Below are positions 1 through 10,807 of a stretch of 64,000 bases of DNA, piece by piece (positions within the stretch are counted from its first letter, which is position 1; every line of letters begins with the position of its first letter). A program made the translations under genes and the position numbers. The DNA lies in the NCBI GenBank assembly GCA_030272155.1, contig CP126205.1, positions 856,501 through 920,500 on the forward strand. The letters are read 5' to 3'. The notes beneath the pieces are model-generated. The model ran no database searches. It was not told the DNA's origin and was given only the letters and a program-made list of their open reading frames with translations. The stretch is from Tetradesmus obliquus. Taxonomy: Eukaryota; Chlorophyta; Chlorophyceae; Sphaeropleales; Scenedesmaceae.

Positions 1-1706
1 GCTTTGTGTACCACATAGATGATGGAGCAGTCAAGTCCCTCACAGAGTAAGTGCCATGTGGCGCAGGAAAGAAAGAGCGCATAGTATCGTATGCAGGCCA
101 GCACAGCTGCGGGTGTGCTGGGCTGCCTGCTATCAGCACACCTGTCACATGGTCTACCCTGAACCTTGTTCGGCTCGCAGTAAGGGCCACATATTGAATT
201 GCAGCTGCTGACTTTCTGTTGCTTCGCATTTACCACTGCTGCTGCTGCTGCTGCCACCTGCGGGTTCTACAGCAGCGTGTTCCCTCCCTCGGGCAGCGAT
301 GACATTACTCAAGCCATTGTTCACGTGGTCCTGCTGCTGCTGCTGCCGCTGCTGCTGCGCGTGCTGCAGGTCCTACGCAGTGTCTTTCCTCTCTCAAGCT
401 TGCTCATTGATCACAGTCACAACCGCCTCTGACGCGTGCTATTGTCACTGCTGCTGCTGCCGCCACCTGCAGGTTCTACGGCAGCGTGTTCCCTCCCTCG
501 GGCAGCGACGACGCTCACTCATGCCATTGCTCAAGTGGTCCTGCTGCTGCTGCTGCCGCTGCTGCTGTGCCTGCTGCAGGTTCTACGCAGTGTGTTTCCT
601 CTTTCAGGCTTGCTCATTGAATCACAGTCACAACAGCCTCTGACGCGTGCTGTTGTCATTGCTGCTGCGTTGTCCTGCAGGTTCTACAGCAGCGTGTTCC
701 CTCCCTCGGGCAGTGATGACGTGGCGATGCTGGACATCTGCAGCAGCTGGGTCAGCCACTACCCGCCAGGCTACAAGGCAGGCAAGATCGTAGGTGAGCA
801 AATTGGTGGACACACAGCAGCAGCAGCAGCAGCAGCAGCCGTGGCAGCAGCTAGGTCAGCCACTAGCCGCCAGGCTACAAGGCAGGCAAGATTGTAGGTG
901 AGCAAGTTGGTCGAAGCACAGCAGCAGCAGTGGCGGCGGTGGCAGCAGCTGCAGCAACAGCAATGGGGCAGCAGCAGCCGTGGCGGGAACAACAGCAGCC
1001 GCAGAAGGGTCATGAGGCTGCAAAGAGTGTGGCTGGAGGCTGCTCATGCCTTTGCGACTCTGCCGAGCCTTCCTTCGCGACCGGCAGCAATGTGCTGCGC
1101 CCAGACACCAGGCCCTTTTGTTGTAGCCTTCAGTGCACATTTCTTGCCACTGCCCTCAAGCCCTCGTCCCTGCTATGGGCTTTGTGCTGTGTTCTGCAGC
1201 GCTGGGTATGAGTGAGGAGGAGCTCAAGGCCAACAAGGAGGCCAGTGAGTACGTGGTGCACGACCTCCACTGCGAGCCAGACCTGCTGCCGCCTCCAAAC
1301 TTCTCAACCCTCTGACCACTCCGCTTCGCTTTTTGTGCCGTGCAGTGCTGAACAAAAGAAGGTGATGAAAATTCGTAACCTGCCGCCAGCTTCAGCCTCT
1401 CAGCACGCTATTGTTCTGACTTGCCGCTGGTGTTACTGCTTGAAGCGCTGGGCATGAATGAAGAAGAGTTGAAAGCCAACAAGGAGGCCAGCGAGTATGT
1501 GGTGCATGACCTCAACTTGGAGCCAGACCTGCCCTTCCCTGACAACAGCTTTGACATCATCACAAATGCTGTCAGCGTGGACTACCTCAACAAGCCCCTG
1601 GAGGTGTGTTACATGATGTTTACATTGTGTGCTCTTCTCAGCGTGAAGTGGGGTGATCCCGATCAGGAGCCAGGACATACTGCCGCAGAGACTGTGTAGC
1701 TGGGCG

Positions 1707-1748
<42 letters not shown>

Positions 1749-2658
1749 AGTGCATGCGTTTGGGCGCTGTGGCAGAGGACATCAAGCCTTTTCCTGACAC
1801 CCATGCTGCTGCTGCTGCTGCCGCTGCCGCTGCTGCAGGTGTTCCAGGAGATCCACCGCGTGTTGAAGCCTGGGGGCAAGGCCTACATGAGCTTCTCCAA
1901 CCGCTGCTTCCCTACCAAGGGTGAGCTTTATGTGACTGGCTGCATGTATGCTGCTTCGTCCATGTCGACAGCTCAACAGCCTCCAGCACCACCTTTGGCT
2001 GCTGCCGGCTTTTGCTGCTCAGCTGTTAGTGCACTTGTTCATCAATGCACGTGTACTGCTGCCACCTCTCCCGCCGCCCTCCCTTGCCGTGCCTCCTATC
2101 CTTCAGGCATCGTGCTGTGGACAGCCATAGGCGATGAAGACCACATCTGGATCGTGGGCTCATACTTCCACTACTCTGCACTTGCCCACACTGCACACTG
2201 CCACTGATTGCTCTGCTGCTGCAGCCATTGCGTTGTGGACAGCCACGGGCGACGAGGTTCACATGTAGATTGTAGGTTCCCACCCTTCACCAGCGCACCT
2301 GCTCAAAAAGGCACTGCTGCCTTGTGCTGTATTCTTCTCCTGCTGCAACTATCGTGTTGTGGACAGCCACGGGCGATGAAGACCACATCTGGATCGTGGG
2401 CTCATACTCCTGCCTGGACACGTGCTCATACTAACACTGCTGCTTCTGCCTTGCTGCGCTGCTACCCTTGTTGCTGCAGCCATCGCGCTGTGGACAGCCA
2501 CGGGCGATGAGGACCACATCTGGATCGTGGGCTCATACTTCCACTACTCGGTGCCAGGCGGATTCCACGAGCCGCAGGCCAAGGACATCTCGCCACGGGG
2601 CGGGCTCTTTGGCAAGTCGGACCCGATGTACGTGGTGTACGCTGAAAAGAAGGCGTAG
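1..2658 (+). CDS. SAM-dependent methyltransferase (class I, Methyltransf_11-like), 5' truncated by window edge
   Basis: Exons: 1-46, 681-793, 1446-1603, 1839-1920, 2480-2658 (TAG stop). All junctions are GT-AG and phase-compatible. Joined, they give HIDDGAVKSLTEFYSSVFPP, then VAMLDICSSWVSHYPPGYKAG (motif I-like region), then a segment holding DLPFPDNSFDIITNAVSVDY, then EIHRVLKPGGKAYMSFSNRC, and end GLFGKSDPMYVVYAEKKA. The acidic DxxFD block and the HRVLKPGG block are the post-I and motif III signatures of class I SAM methyltransferases. The methyl acceptor cannot be told from the sequence. The upstream exons lie outside the window. Every internal exon has partial tandem copies in the neighbouring introns (listed separately), including one that repeats the 3' end and 3' UTR beyond the stop. 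The acceptor used at 1446 (gaag before cg) is poorer than the one on the truncated copy at 1200. Family call is confident; substrate unknown. Confidence 0.85.
262..680 (+). repeat. Array of truncated copies of the 681-793 exon 5' end
   Basis: Copies of the acceptor plus first exon bases (…gcag/gttctacagcagcgtgttccc) start at about 262 and 472, with shorter, more diverged copies at about 368 and 577. Each is followed by a CTG-rich tract. The genuine exon follows at 681. The unit is roughly 210 bp and looks like a 105-bp dimer. None of the copies runs through to the exon's donor site. Confidence 0.85.
843..906 (+). repeat. Downstream relic of exon 681-793 (3' part plus donor)
   Basis: This stretch repeats about 748-806: the end of the exon (…ccaggctacaaggcaggcaag), its gtaggtgagc donor and the following agca.gttggt intron bases. 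CAG repeats separate it from the true exon. Confidence 0.85.
1200..1318 (+). repeat. Truncated copy of exon 1446-1603 with a good acceptor
   Basis: After ttctgcag the sequence encodes ALGMSEEELKANKEASEYVV and the start of the next block, as in the genuine exon. It then diverges (PDLLPPPNFSTL and a TGA at 1313-1315). It has no homologous donor, so it is a 5' relic and not a usable exon in frame. Confidence 0.85.
1707..1749 (+). repeat. CTG trinucleotide microsatellite in intron
   Basis: About 14 uninterrupted CTG/GCT units lie in the intron before exon 1839-1920. Confidence 0.9.
2106..2410 (+). repeat. Three truncated copies of the last methyltransferase exon
   Basis: Relics at about 2106-2177, 2226-2283 and 2345-2410 each begin with a cag-like acceptor. 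They repeat the start of exon 2480-2658 (tggacagccacgggcgatga and onward) to varying lengths. The middle copy contains an in-frame TAG. Units are about 120 bp apart. Confidence 0.85.
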
Positions 2659-4329
2659 GCATGCACGCATTGGTCTGATCAGCAGCATAGCCAGGCAATT
2701 GGCCACTGCAGCAGAGGCAGGAGCATGTGGTGGAGTGGGGGCTGCTGAGGGTAGTTAGCAGCGGCTGACTCAACGTTGGCATCAAAGAGGCTGCGCTGAT
2801 GATCAGGTGGCTTCCACGAGCCTCAGGCCAAGGACATCTCACCACGCGGCGGGCTGTTTGGCAAGTCGGACCCCATGTACATGGTGTTTGCGGAGAAGAA
2901 GGCGTGATGGGGATGTGATGATGATGATCAGCAGCATAGCCAGGCAATTGGCCACTGCAGCAGAGGCAGCAGCATGGGCTGGGCTGGTGGCTGCGGAGTG
3001 TAGTTAGCAGCAGCTGTTTTGACGTCAGCAGCACAGAAGCTGTGTTGACTGCAGTAACAGGGGCAGCAGCAATCACATGTAGTGGCAGCTGCTTGGTGTT
3101 CACATGGGCAGCTGGCGGCGGGCAGCTGCTTGGACCATGGTCAATGTTGTCGCAGCTGGAAGCGAAGCGTTACGTGTCATCCAGAAAGCTGGTCGATATT
3201 GCACCAGGGCTTGTCATGATCTGGTGATGCATCAAGAGCAGCAGCATGGCAGAGTCCTGCTGCCGCAGCTGCTGCAGCGCAGTGGTTGCTGACAATCCCT
3301 TTGCTCCCGATGCATGTGTCGCATGTGACGCTGCTTCTGCAGCCCGAGCTGTTGCTGTTTTGGCAGCTATCTCTGCTGTGGCACTCATGTGCGTGGTCAA
3401 ATGCAGTGTCACTGACTTGGCCGGGATGGTGTGGGCAGACTTAATCCACTGGGTTACACCAGCCGCAGCAGAACATTTGGCAGTGCTGTGAGCATTGCAG
3501 CTGTGTGTGGCTGCCTTCCGGCCTTTTTTTGACGCCACAGGCATTGTTCAAAGGTGTGTATTGTGTTCTACGGTGCTCACTCTCTTTCCTGGTCTCAGAC
3601 CTTGTGTTCAACCTGTTGTGGAGGGTGCCCGGACCCACATGTAACTATCCTCTTTCTCAATTGCATGGGTCGGCGCCTTGCTTGCTGTGTGTGCATGGCA
3701 GAGTATCAATGCTGCCAAGTGCTGCAGTGGCATGCGCCAGCTGCGTGGAGGGCCCACGTGTAACCATCCTGTTCTCTGAATGCTGCGTTCAACTGCTGTA
3801 GTGTCATGAGACTGGCCGAGGGTACATTAGTCGGCCAGCCTGACCCTGCATGAATGAATGGTTGAGCTGCGCATGGGGTTGTTTCACACTTAACACCAGC
3901 CTAAGTCAAGGAAGGGGACATGTGTGGTGATGAGGATACCTCATGCGCCTCCGCGCCTCCTACCATCAGATGCATGATTGCAGGTCCGTACAGCTTTGCC
4001 TGCTGTGGGCTCATGTTCGGACACCTCTCTGATCCTGGTGCTGCGCAGTATCCATCAGGCACCAGTAGCATGCGTGGTTGGACAAATGGTGATTACCATG
4101 CTTCTAAGCTTCAACACCCCCCCCCTCCTCAATATGTACCTCTGGATTTCCACAAAGCACGACGCCAGGAGGGCACGGGGCCCCGGGCATAACAGCTTGA
4201 ACACAACACACGTAGTTCTTGGGCATTGATGGCAGTGCATGCACAACTTTGTCGCGACCGTACAACACACACTGCAACAGGATGCCACACTATCTGCTTG
4301 AGTGCAGCGCGCCACTCAAGCACATAGCC
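2659..4329. other. Convergent intergenic region
   Basis: This lies between two convergent genes. Apart from the duplicated 3' end at 2806-2974 I see no gene. Short open frames near 3246-3491 and 3505-3801 lack homology, splice context or codon coherence. Confidence 0.5.
2806..2974 (+). repeat. Duplicated 3' end of the methyltransferase gene, past the stop codon
   Basis: Bases 2806-2908 repeat the end of the last exon and encode GGFHEPQAKDISPRGGLFGK, then a variant of the genuine C-terminus (MYMVFAEKKA) ending in TGA instead of TAG. Bases 2927-2974 repeat the 3' UTR segment of 2677-2724 (agcagcatagccaggcaatt). The duplicated unit is about 250 bp and is untranslated in the normal mRNA. Confidence 0.9.
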
Positions 4330-5513
4330 CTAACATGGCAGTCGGCAAAGTGATGCTGTCTGCAATGGAATCGACACCAGCATGCCTGCATTCAAGTAAT
4401 AATTTTTGCCCCAACACAGCACCTGCTGAGCCGCAGTCACAGCACAGTTGGAATCGAATGCTGCGTACAGCGCTATTACGCTGCTGAGGCCTTTGACCCT
4501 TAGAGGGGCGGTGCTTCCACCTGGCTTTTCTGGTGTGCCACTGGTGTAGCCCTGCCCCAACTGACCAAACTCGTTGTAACCCCAGCAATAAACCTGACCG
4601 TCCCTGCTGTCATGTGCATTGACAAAGACACAAGCATGTCGGTCGCCCACCACGACATGCTTGATGTTGCCCGGCAGCCCAGACACCTTCCAAGGCGGCC
4701 CAGGTGGCCAGTCATTTGAACTTTTACTGAACACGCCACCCCAACCATCGTCACCCCAACACCACAGGGAGGCAATTGAAGCGGCATGGCGGACAGTGGC
4801 GCAAGCAACACTCACACCTGAGAAAGAAACATACTCCACATCGGTGACGCCAGCATCATACCAAGTTGTTGCTGCTTCTGGATACTGCGGATCACTGTAC
4901 CGGCAGACCGCAGTGCGGTTCTTCCGAAGCGTACACAGCGAGTTTAAGCCTATAGAAATCGCTGTCACGTCAGCGGTGCCTGAAAAGTCTTTGGCTTGGT
5001 TCACGTGGCCATACACCAAGTCATAGACCGCACCCCAGCATTGCACTAGGGCGCTGGCATTGAGCGCTTCAGATGCACTGTACACCACGCACGCCTGTTG
5101 GTAAGCAAGATCCAATTGTGCGATTGGTGGGGACTGCCTCAGGCCCTTCACAGCCACAGGCCTCCCAGACGCCTTGCTTTGGCCATCTCCCAGCTCACCG
5201 CTTTCTCCTCTCCCAAAGCAATACACCTTATTTCCCTCGGTCGGGGCTGCCAGCACACATGTGGACTGGTATCCAACCTTCACACTGCTGACGGGGATGC
5301 CAGCAAGGACCTTGGCAGGTGCAAGCAGCGGGTGGTCGTCCCAATCTCTACCACCACGACCAAGCTGGCCTGAGTCATGTGATCCAGCACACTCGACGCT
5401 CCCATCGTAGAGCAGCACACATACATGGCCAATTCCCATAGCGACCTGCCGTGCGCAGCGTCTGCAGGCAGGGTCATCCGCCCGATCCAAGCAGCTGTTG
5501 AGACCACCTGTGC

Positions 5514-5545
<32 letters not shown>

Positions 5546-8504
5546 TGTTTAGGAGGGCTGTGTATAAAATTTTTCTACAGTCCCAAGGGCGCTTGCCCTC
5601 CCTGCTGCTGGCCGGCAGCGCATAGCTGCATCACATGCAATGACCTGCATAGCTGGGTGCAAATCTTCTCTAGAATTCCTTCATCATATGATGGAGAGAT
5701 TTTGCGTGCGTATGATGCATAGGGCCTGACAACGTTGCACGTTGAAGTGCACTGGGTGGCATGGACCTACTTGGGCCAGGTGATGGCGAAGGGCTTGGTT
5801 TGGGCGGCTTTGGTGATGGTGAGGGTGATGGTGTGGGTGGCAGTACCGGGCTAGGTGATGCTGGTGGGTCATGGGGTAGCAGCGCGCTGCTCAGCAGCTG
5901 CGCTGTCCTGCCGCACAGCTTGAAGGGCCCCCAGCTGGCTGCGGACAGGCTGCGCAAGTGTCCAAGGTTTGATGTTACTAGCTCGGATACGACTTCAGCC
6001 TTGCGCATGTGAAGGGCATTGAGTGCAGCTGTGAATGCAAGTGTTGTCAAATCAGCTGTCAGCTTGATCAGGCGCAATGGCTGCTTTGCTGTGTACAGCA
6101 CACACCCTGAGGTGCTGACATCTCGCATAAGGGACCCCTGTTTGATCCTTTGCTTGATCACAGCAGCCTGGCTTGTGATGGTAGCCCTTGTGTACTGTAG
6201 GGCGAAGGTGTAGTCAGATTGCATGATGTAGGCGGAGCCGTAGGCCATTTGAAATTGCCGTTGAGCCCTCAAGCCTCGGACCAGCTGCATAACACACAGT
6301 ATATACGTTATGTGATGCTGATATGCTGACGAACGGGCAGTCATTCCTAGAGAGGACATGCGCAAATATTTAACAGTTATCTGTGCATCAACGCACACGC
6401 AACTGCCATTCACATGTGCGTACACGTTGCTCGGAGTTTACATGTCGGACGCCGGCTGTAGACACGTCTGTACGGCAGCATGTACGGCATTATGTCATGA
6501 CAGATTGACAACTCACAGCGCCGTTGAAAGCGTGCCCACCTGTTCTTGCACAGCCGATAGCCATCACTCACACTGCGGGGGCTGTCCCACCAACCGTAGC
6601 AGAACACAGCATGCATCCTCCCATTGGCACCTGTAGGGATGTCTTGCGCTGCAGTGAACACGCCATCTGCTGCTGCTTTGTAGTCCACAAACCGCAGAAA
6701 GTCAGTGTCTCTTAGTGCCATGGAAGTGGACACGCCACCATTCACCATGATTTGCTCCTTCACCAAAGCCATGGATGATAATGCGTTGCCATTACACACC
6801 ATGGAGAGCCCACCACATGCAGCACACAGCAACACGACTCCCGTGCATTGAAACTAAATGAAAAGCTACCATGTCGGGATTACGTGATAATACGTGGGCA
6901 ATAAACGGAGATACGTTCAATCAAGATTGCTGTGCCGCCAACATGCACATCAAGCCACTGCATGCTGAAGCGGCTACCTCAGACGCTGGTTTTAATGGCA
7001 ATGCCTGTGGTGCCTGTAAATGCCTGCATGCGCTGCCGCCTGTATGTGCTACTTTTGCTGCCTATACTAGCTGCATGCAGCACATGCTTGTACTACCTGC
7101 AGTGCTCGCGTAATGCCCACTGGTTTGAAACGTGCTGCTGCTGTTGCTAGCCAGCGCACCTAGTGGCATCTGAGATGCACCCGGGCCTGCACAATAGCCG
7201 CCAGGGCTGACAGGAAGACAGTCCTCGTCGTTGCGGAACGTGAACCCAAAGCAGCCGCGTGAAGCCCACTGCGTTACTTTGCCGTCAAAAGAATCAAGCA
7301 CTGCATCAAATGACGCGCCAATGTCGCAGCTTACCCGGGGGCGGAGCCTGCAAAAGCATACTGCGACCGCTGGTTAGCAAAGTTAGCAGCAGCAAGGGCT
7401 AAGCAGCAGGGTCTCAGCAGCAGACTCGAACAGGCAATGATCATAATCGCTGGCTGAAAGGTGCATTGCAATCCAGCTTGTACAGAACAGTGCAGCCCCG
7501 GGACCCTTGCAGCTGCTGCCACGCTGAGTTTGACCACAGCTGCCGCCAGCCCTGCCGCTGCTCACTTGCAGAAGCAGAGGTCCTTGACTGACAGGCCCCC
7601 CTTGTGCCAACTCCGCTGCCGCTGCCGCTGCCGCTGCCGCTGCCGCTGCCGCTGCCGCTGCCACTGCCGCTGCCGCTGCCGCTGCCGCTACCGCTCACTT
7701 GCAAAAGCAGAGGTCCTGCTCTGACAGGTTGAGCTTGTGCCAGCTCTGCTGCTTGTAGACATTGACGGCAGCCTCAGCAGCAGCAGTGACTGCAAACCCG
7801 ACACAGGCAGAGCAATCCCCTTGTTTCTGCACAGCAGCATGCGGCAGCGGGAAGCAGCAAGTGCAAAGCAGCAGGATGTAGCACAATCTGATGCTGCTGC
7901 AGACAACATGTACAGCTCGCCAGACCAGTGTGCAGTATCGACGCAGCATACGCTGTCCATGGCGGTTGCTACTGTGCAAAGTATCAAACAAGTATGTTAG
8001 TGTTGATGGCTCAGGTAAATGCATACGCGGACCTTTCCACAACAAAGGGCTACTGTGCCCCATACCAGAAAGGCTGCTGCCAAGACCTTCTTTTGACCAT
8101 TTTGCTGGTGTGTTATTTCCCTCGCCCTTATGAGCCTCGCGTTGGCTCCTGATGGGGCCCCACCCCTCTGTTGAGCGGAGTATGTCACGTAACGTTAACA
8201 TTACGTCACGCTTCAAGCTGCCCCCACCTGAGCAGGGCTGATGAGTGCCACACGGCCGGGCGTATCTGCCGTGTTGTTGGACGAATAGCTTGCAGGCGTC
8301 AGCGCCAGCAGCAGCACATCCGTGCAGTCTGCATCCAGTGTGTTACTTGTGTTGCATGCTGCCTGGGCAATCTGTGCTGAGCTCATGCCGGCCCCGAGGT
8401 TTAAAAGCACGTCCCTCTTCCTCCTGCTGAAGGCATAGCTCCGCTTTGTTGCATTTGGGGATGAGGCAAGGCCCTTGTCTATGTACTTCAGACCAGTGGT
8501 GTAC
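4330..8504 (-). CDS. Papain-like (C1A) domain / Pro-Ser linker / RCC1 propeller fusion, copy A (possibly a pseudogene)
   Basis: Minus-strand exons, 5' to 3': 8228-8504, 7699-7826, 7160-7347, 6540-6837, 5771-6284, 4330-5507 (stop at 4330). The layout matches copy B exon by exon; the first two exons are 277 and 128 nt in both. The papain nucleophile loop reads QGDCSACVGFA, so Cys25 (papain numbering) is kept although the usual following Trp is Val. The His is in GRMHAVFCYGWWD and the Asn in LCKN. Next come a (PSP)n linker and RCC1 repeats (CFGRGESGELGDG, CWGYNEFGQLGQG). Two defects: the acceptor homologous to copy B's at 60863 lacks AG, although a phase-compatible AG exists at 6838-6839; and exon 5771-6284 is one base short after CKN-SW, giving an early TGA in the expected phase. 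The first exon is unresolved; a phase-compatible donor sits at 8820/8819. It is probably secreted. It is either a decaying gene or spliced differently. Confidence 0.7.
7562..7600 (-). repeat. 3' relic of the active-site Cys exon, copy A
   Basis: On the minus strand this repeats the end of exon 7699-7826 and its donor (gacctctgcttctgcaagtg). It lies just downstream of the GCCGCT array. Confidence 0.75.
7613..7694 (+). repeat. GCCGCT hexanucleotide microsatellite
   Basis: About 13 GCCGCT units, with one interruption, abut the donor of exon 7699-7826 and separate it from its relic. Confidence 0.95.
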
Positions 8505-10533
8505 CTACAACAAACAGGCGAGGTCATGATAAAGCAGCAGCTGTTGTGTGCTCTGCATTGCCTGTGTCTGCAAGCTGGCGGCTGCATGAGAAAGTCAAGG
8601 CTGCTGCGCAGCAGCAACTGCGTAGCAATCAGCAGTGCAGGGCAAAGTGCTGCTGCGCGCCTTTCACACAGGCATACAGCAGTAGAGCTGCACGTGTTGC
8701 CATGTGTGGTCGTCGTTGCCCTCCCAGTAGCAGTGCAGCTGCATTGCTGTACTGCTGCAGCGATACAGCAGTACATGCACTGACTATGCACTCAGCAGGC
8801 TGCTGTGGTGCACGCTCACCCAGGTGCCACTCGCAGGAGCTCAGAGCTCGACACGCTGTTCAACACCAAGCACGCACATGCAAACAATCCTTTGCGGTCA
8901 CTGTGACAATGCACACATAGATACTGCAGCACGATGCTTGAGTATGCACAGTTTTTAACAAACACATCCAGATTCCGCCAGGAGCTCAATGCCAGCAGTA
9001 GCACTACACGTGGTGTTGCACTCAGCAGTGCAGTTGTTGGGGCATGCACACTAGTGCAGAGGGCCAACCTGCACACAACGCTCGCGTGTTCAACGTTGAT
9101 TGCAAAATTTCCCCCCCTGTTCTTGCGTTTACGCATCGTGCATCCACTGAAGACGCCTGAAAGCCTGATCAAGTGCTACAGCAGCAGCTGCTGCACAGGA
9201 TTTATCAACTAGCGCAACACGAGGCCTGCTGATAAGGCCTTAGCCTATTTCTTCTGTACACATAGCGTGTGCTACTGTTTCATAGGATGGCAGCGCCAAA
9301 ACATGCTAGTATCGGTTCCGGAAGAGGCCGCAGGTCACGTCACCGTGCCACAAGCAAGCAGCTAATTACGGTTCGTCAAGCCGTAGCTTGTGATTGAGAA
9401 GGCTTCAGCAATTGACAGATTTGGCTGCTGTTGAATACCCTTGTCACAGGCTCGCAAGCGACTGGTCGCAGGCCTCACCATGTGATTCTACGGTTCCGAA
9501 GCACCTATGGGATTAACGTATTTTGAAAATTCATCTGTCGTTTCCATCATTTTGTCTGTTCACCTGCCATAAGAGGCTTGCACGCTTGCACCCGGTGCAA
9601 GGTGACCACATGGCTGCAACTTGCAGGTGACCTGCAGGCGTGCCCCATCTCAATCAGCCATGCACGTTCGTACCGTTGAGAGCAGTCAAGCCAGACAATC
9701 ACAGCCATCACCTCAGCCTCAGCTAAATCACGCAGCATATGGGCGTGCTTCTCGATCATAACTTCAAGAATTTATCACCACAACCCACACTGCCACAACT
9801 GCCACAACTGCCACCCACTGGGACCCCCAGTGCGGCACTGGACACGCACTGCTGCACCTGGATATGCCGCTGGCCGTGCTGGCGACCACATTACACCGCA
9901 ATAGTAACGTCGGTGCTTTTCATCTACATGTATGCGTGCAACTGCAGCTACATCTGTAGCGCAGCACATGCAGTGATGCTGCCACCGTGGCAGTGGCTGC
10001 CACGTGGGTGCACCTACTGTCACCCACTAGCTGCAGAGCTGCCTGGGTAGTCACTCAACCACACACTCCACCCACTGGGCACGCATCGCTGCACACATGC
10101 CACATATGCCACCGTGGCCAGTGACTGGACATGCTGGTGACCTGACTCACGGTGATGAACACAACATCAAAAACGATGTTCTTCATCTACGTCTATGGGG
10201 TAAGCACTGTAGCGCATCGCCTGCACTGCTGACATCAGCATAACCAAACGTACCTTCCAGGTGAAATCTTTTGTCGCTTGATTGTGCATTTCGGAGATGG
10301 CATCTAAATGCACAACCAGCAGCCAAAAGAATGGAATGGTCAGGTGCAACTGCTTGGAGCAGTCGCACCAGGCCATTCAAAAACAACGTTGAATCAAAAT
10401 CGTGAATGCCAACAGCTGCATTGGCCATGCCAGCCAAGAAGAATGCCAGCTGCAACCTGTAAAGGTCAAATGTTAAGATCCAATGCTTCCACAGCACCAA
10501 ACCTCTACATCATGTGCACGCCAGCTCGGCGTT
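8505..10533. other. Region between copy A and the TauE gene
   Basis: The proximal part should hold the 5' exon(s) and promoter of copy A. A minus-strand segment ending in a GG/gtgagc donor at 8820 would join in phase to exon 8504 and is leucine-rich, but no convincing ATG was found. The rest, about 8900-10500, is the 3' flank of the TauE gene. I see only short CCACAACTG repeats near 9790-9815. Confidence 0.4.
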
Positions 10534-10759
10534 TCACCGGATGCACACCGCCTTGTGCGCTGTCAGCTTGGCTGGGTGCTTGCTGATGTCTATCATCGTA
10601 GTGACCACTACCGTCAAAGATGCCCCCAGGGCTAGTGTAAACATGCATGACAGCACGATGACGATCAGGCTGCTCCGGCCCAGCTTGCGCACCAGCCAGC
10701 TGACAATAATCTGGCCCAGCAGGGCTGAGATGAAGCCGATTGTGATCAGCGTGACGCCT

Positions 10760-10807
<48 letters not shown>

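Noticed and set aside
436..897. Long plus-strand frame through the relic array and CAG run
   Set aside because: It opens with a non-ATG codon and is mostly relic and microsatellite; only 681-793 is a supported exon.
10183..10500. Minus-strand frame downstream of the TauE stop
   Set aside because: The TauE reading frame closes perfectly at 10534, and this frame has no homology to the family's C-terminus. It is treated as 3' flank.
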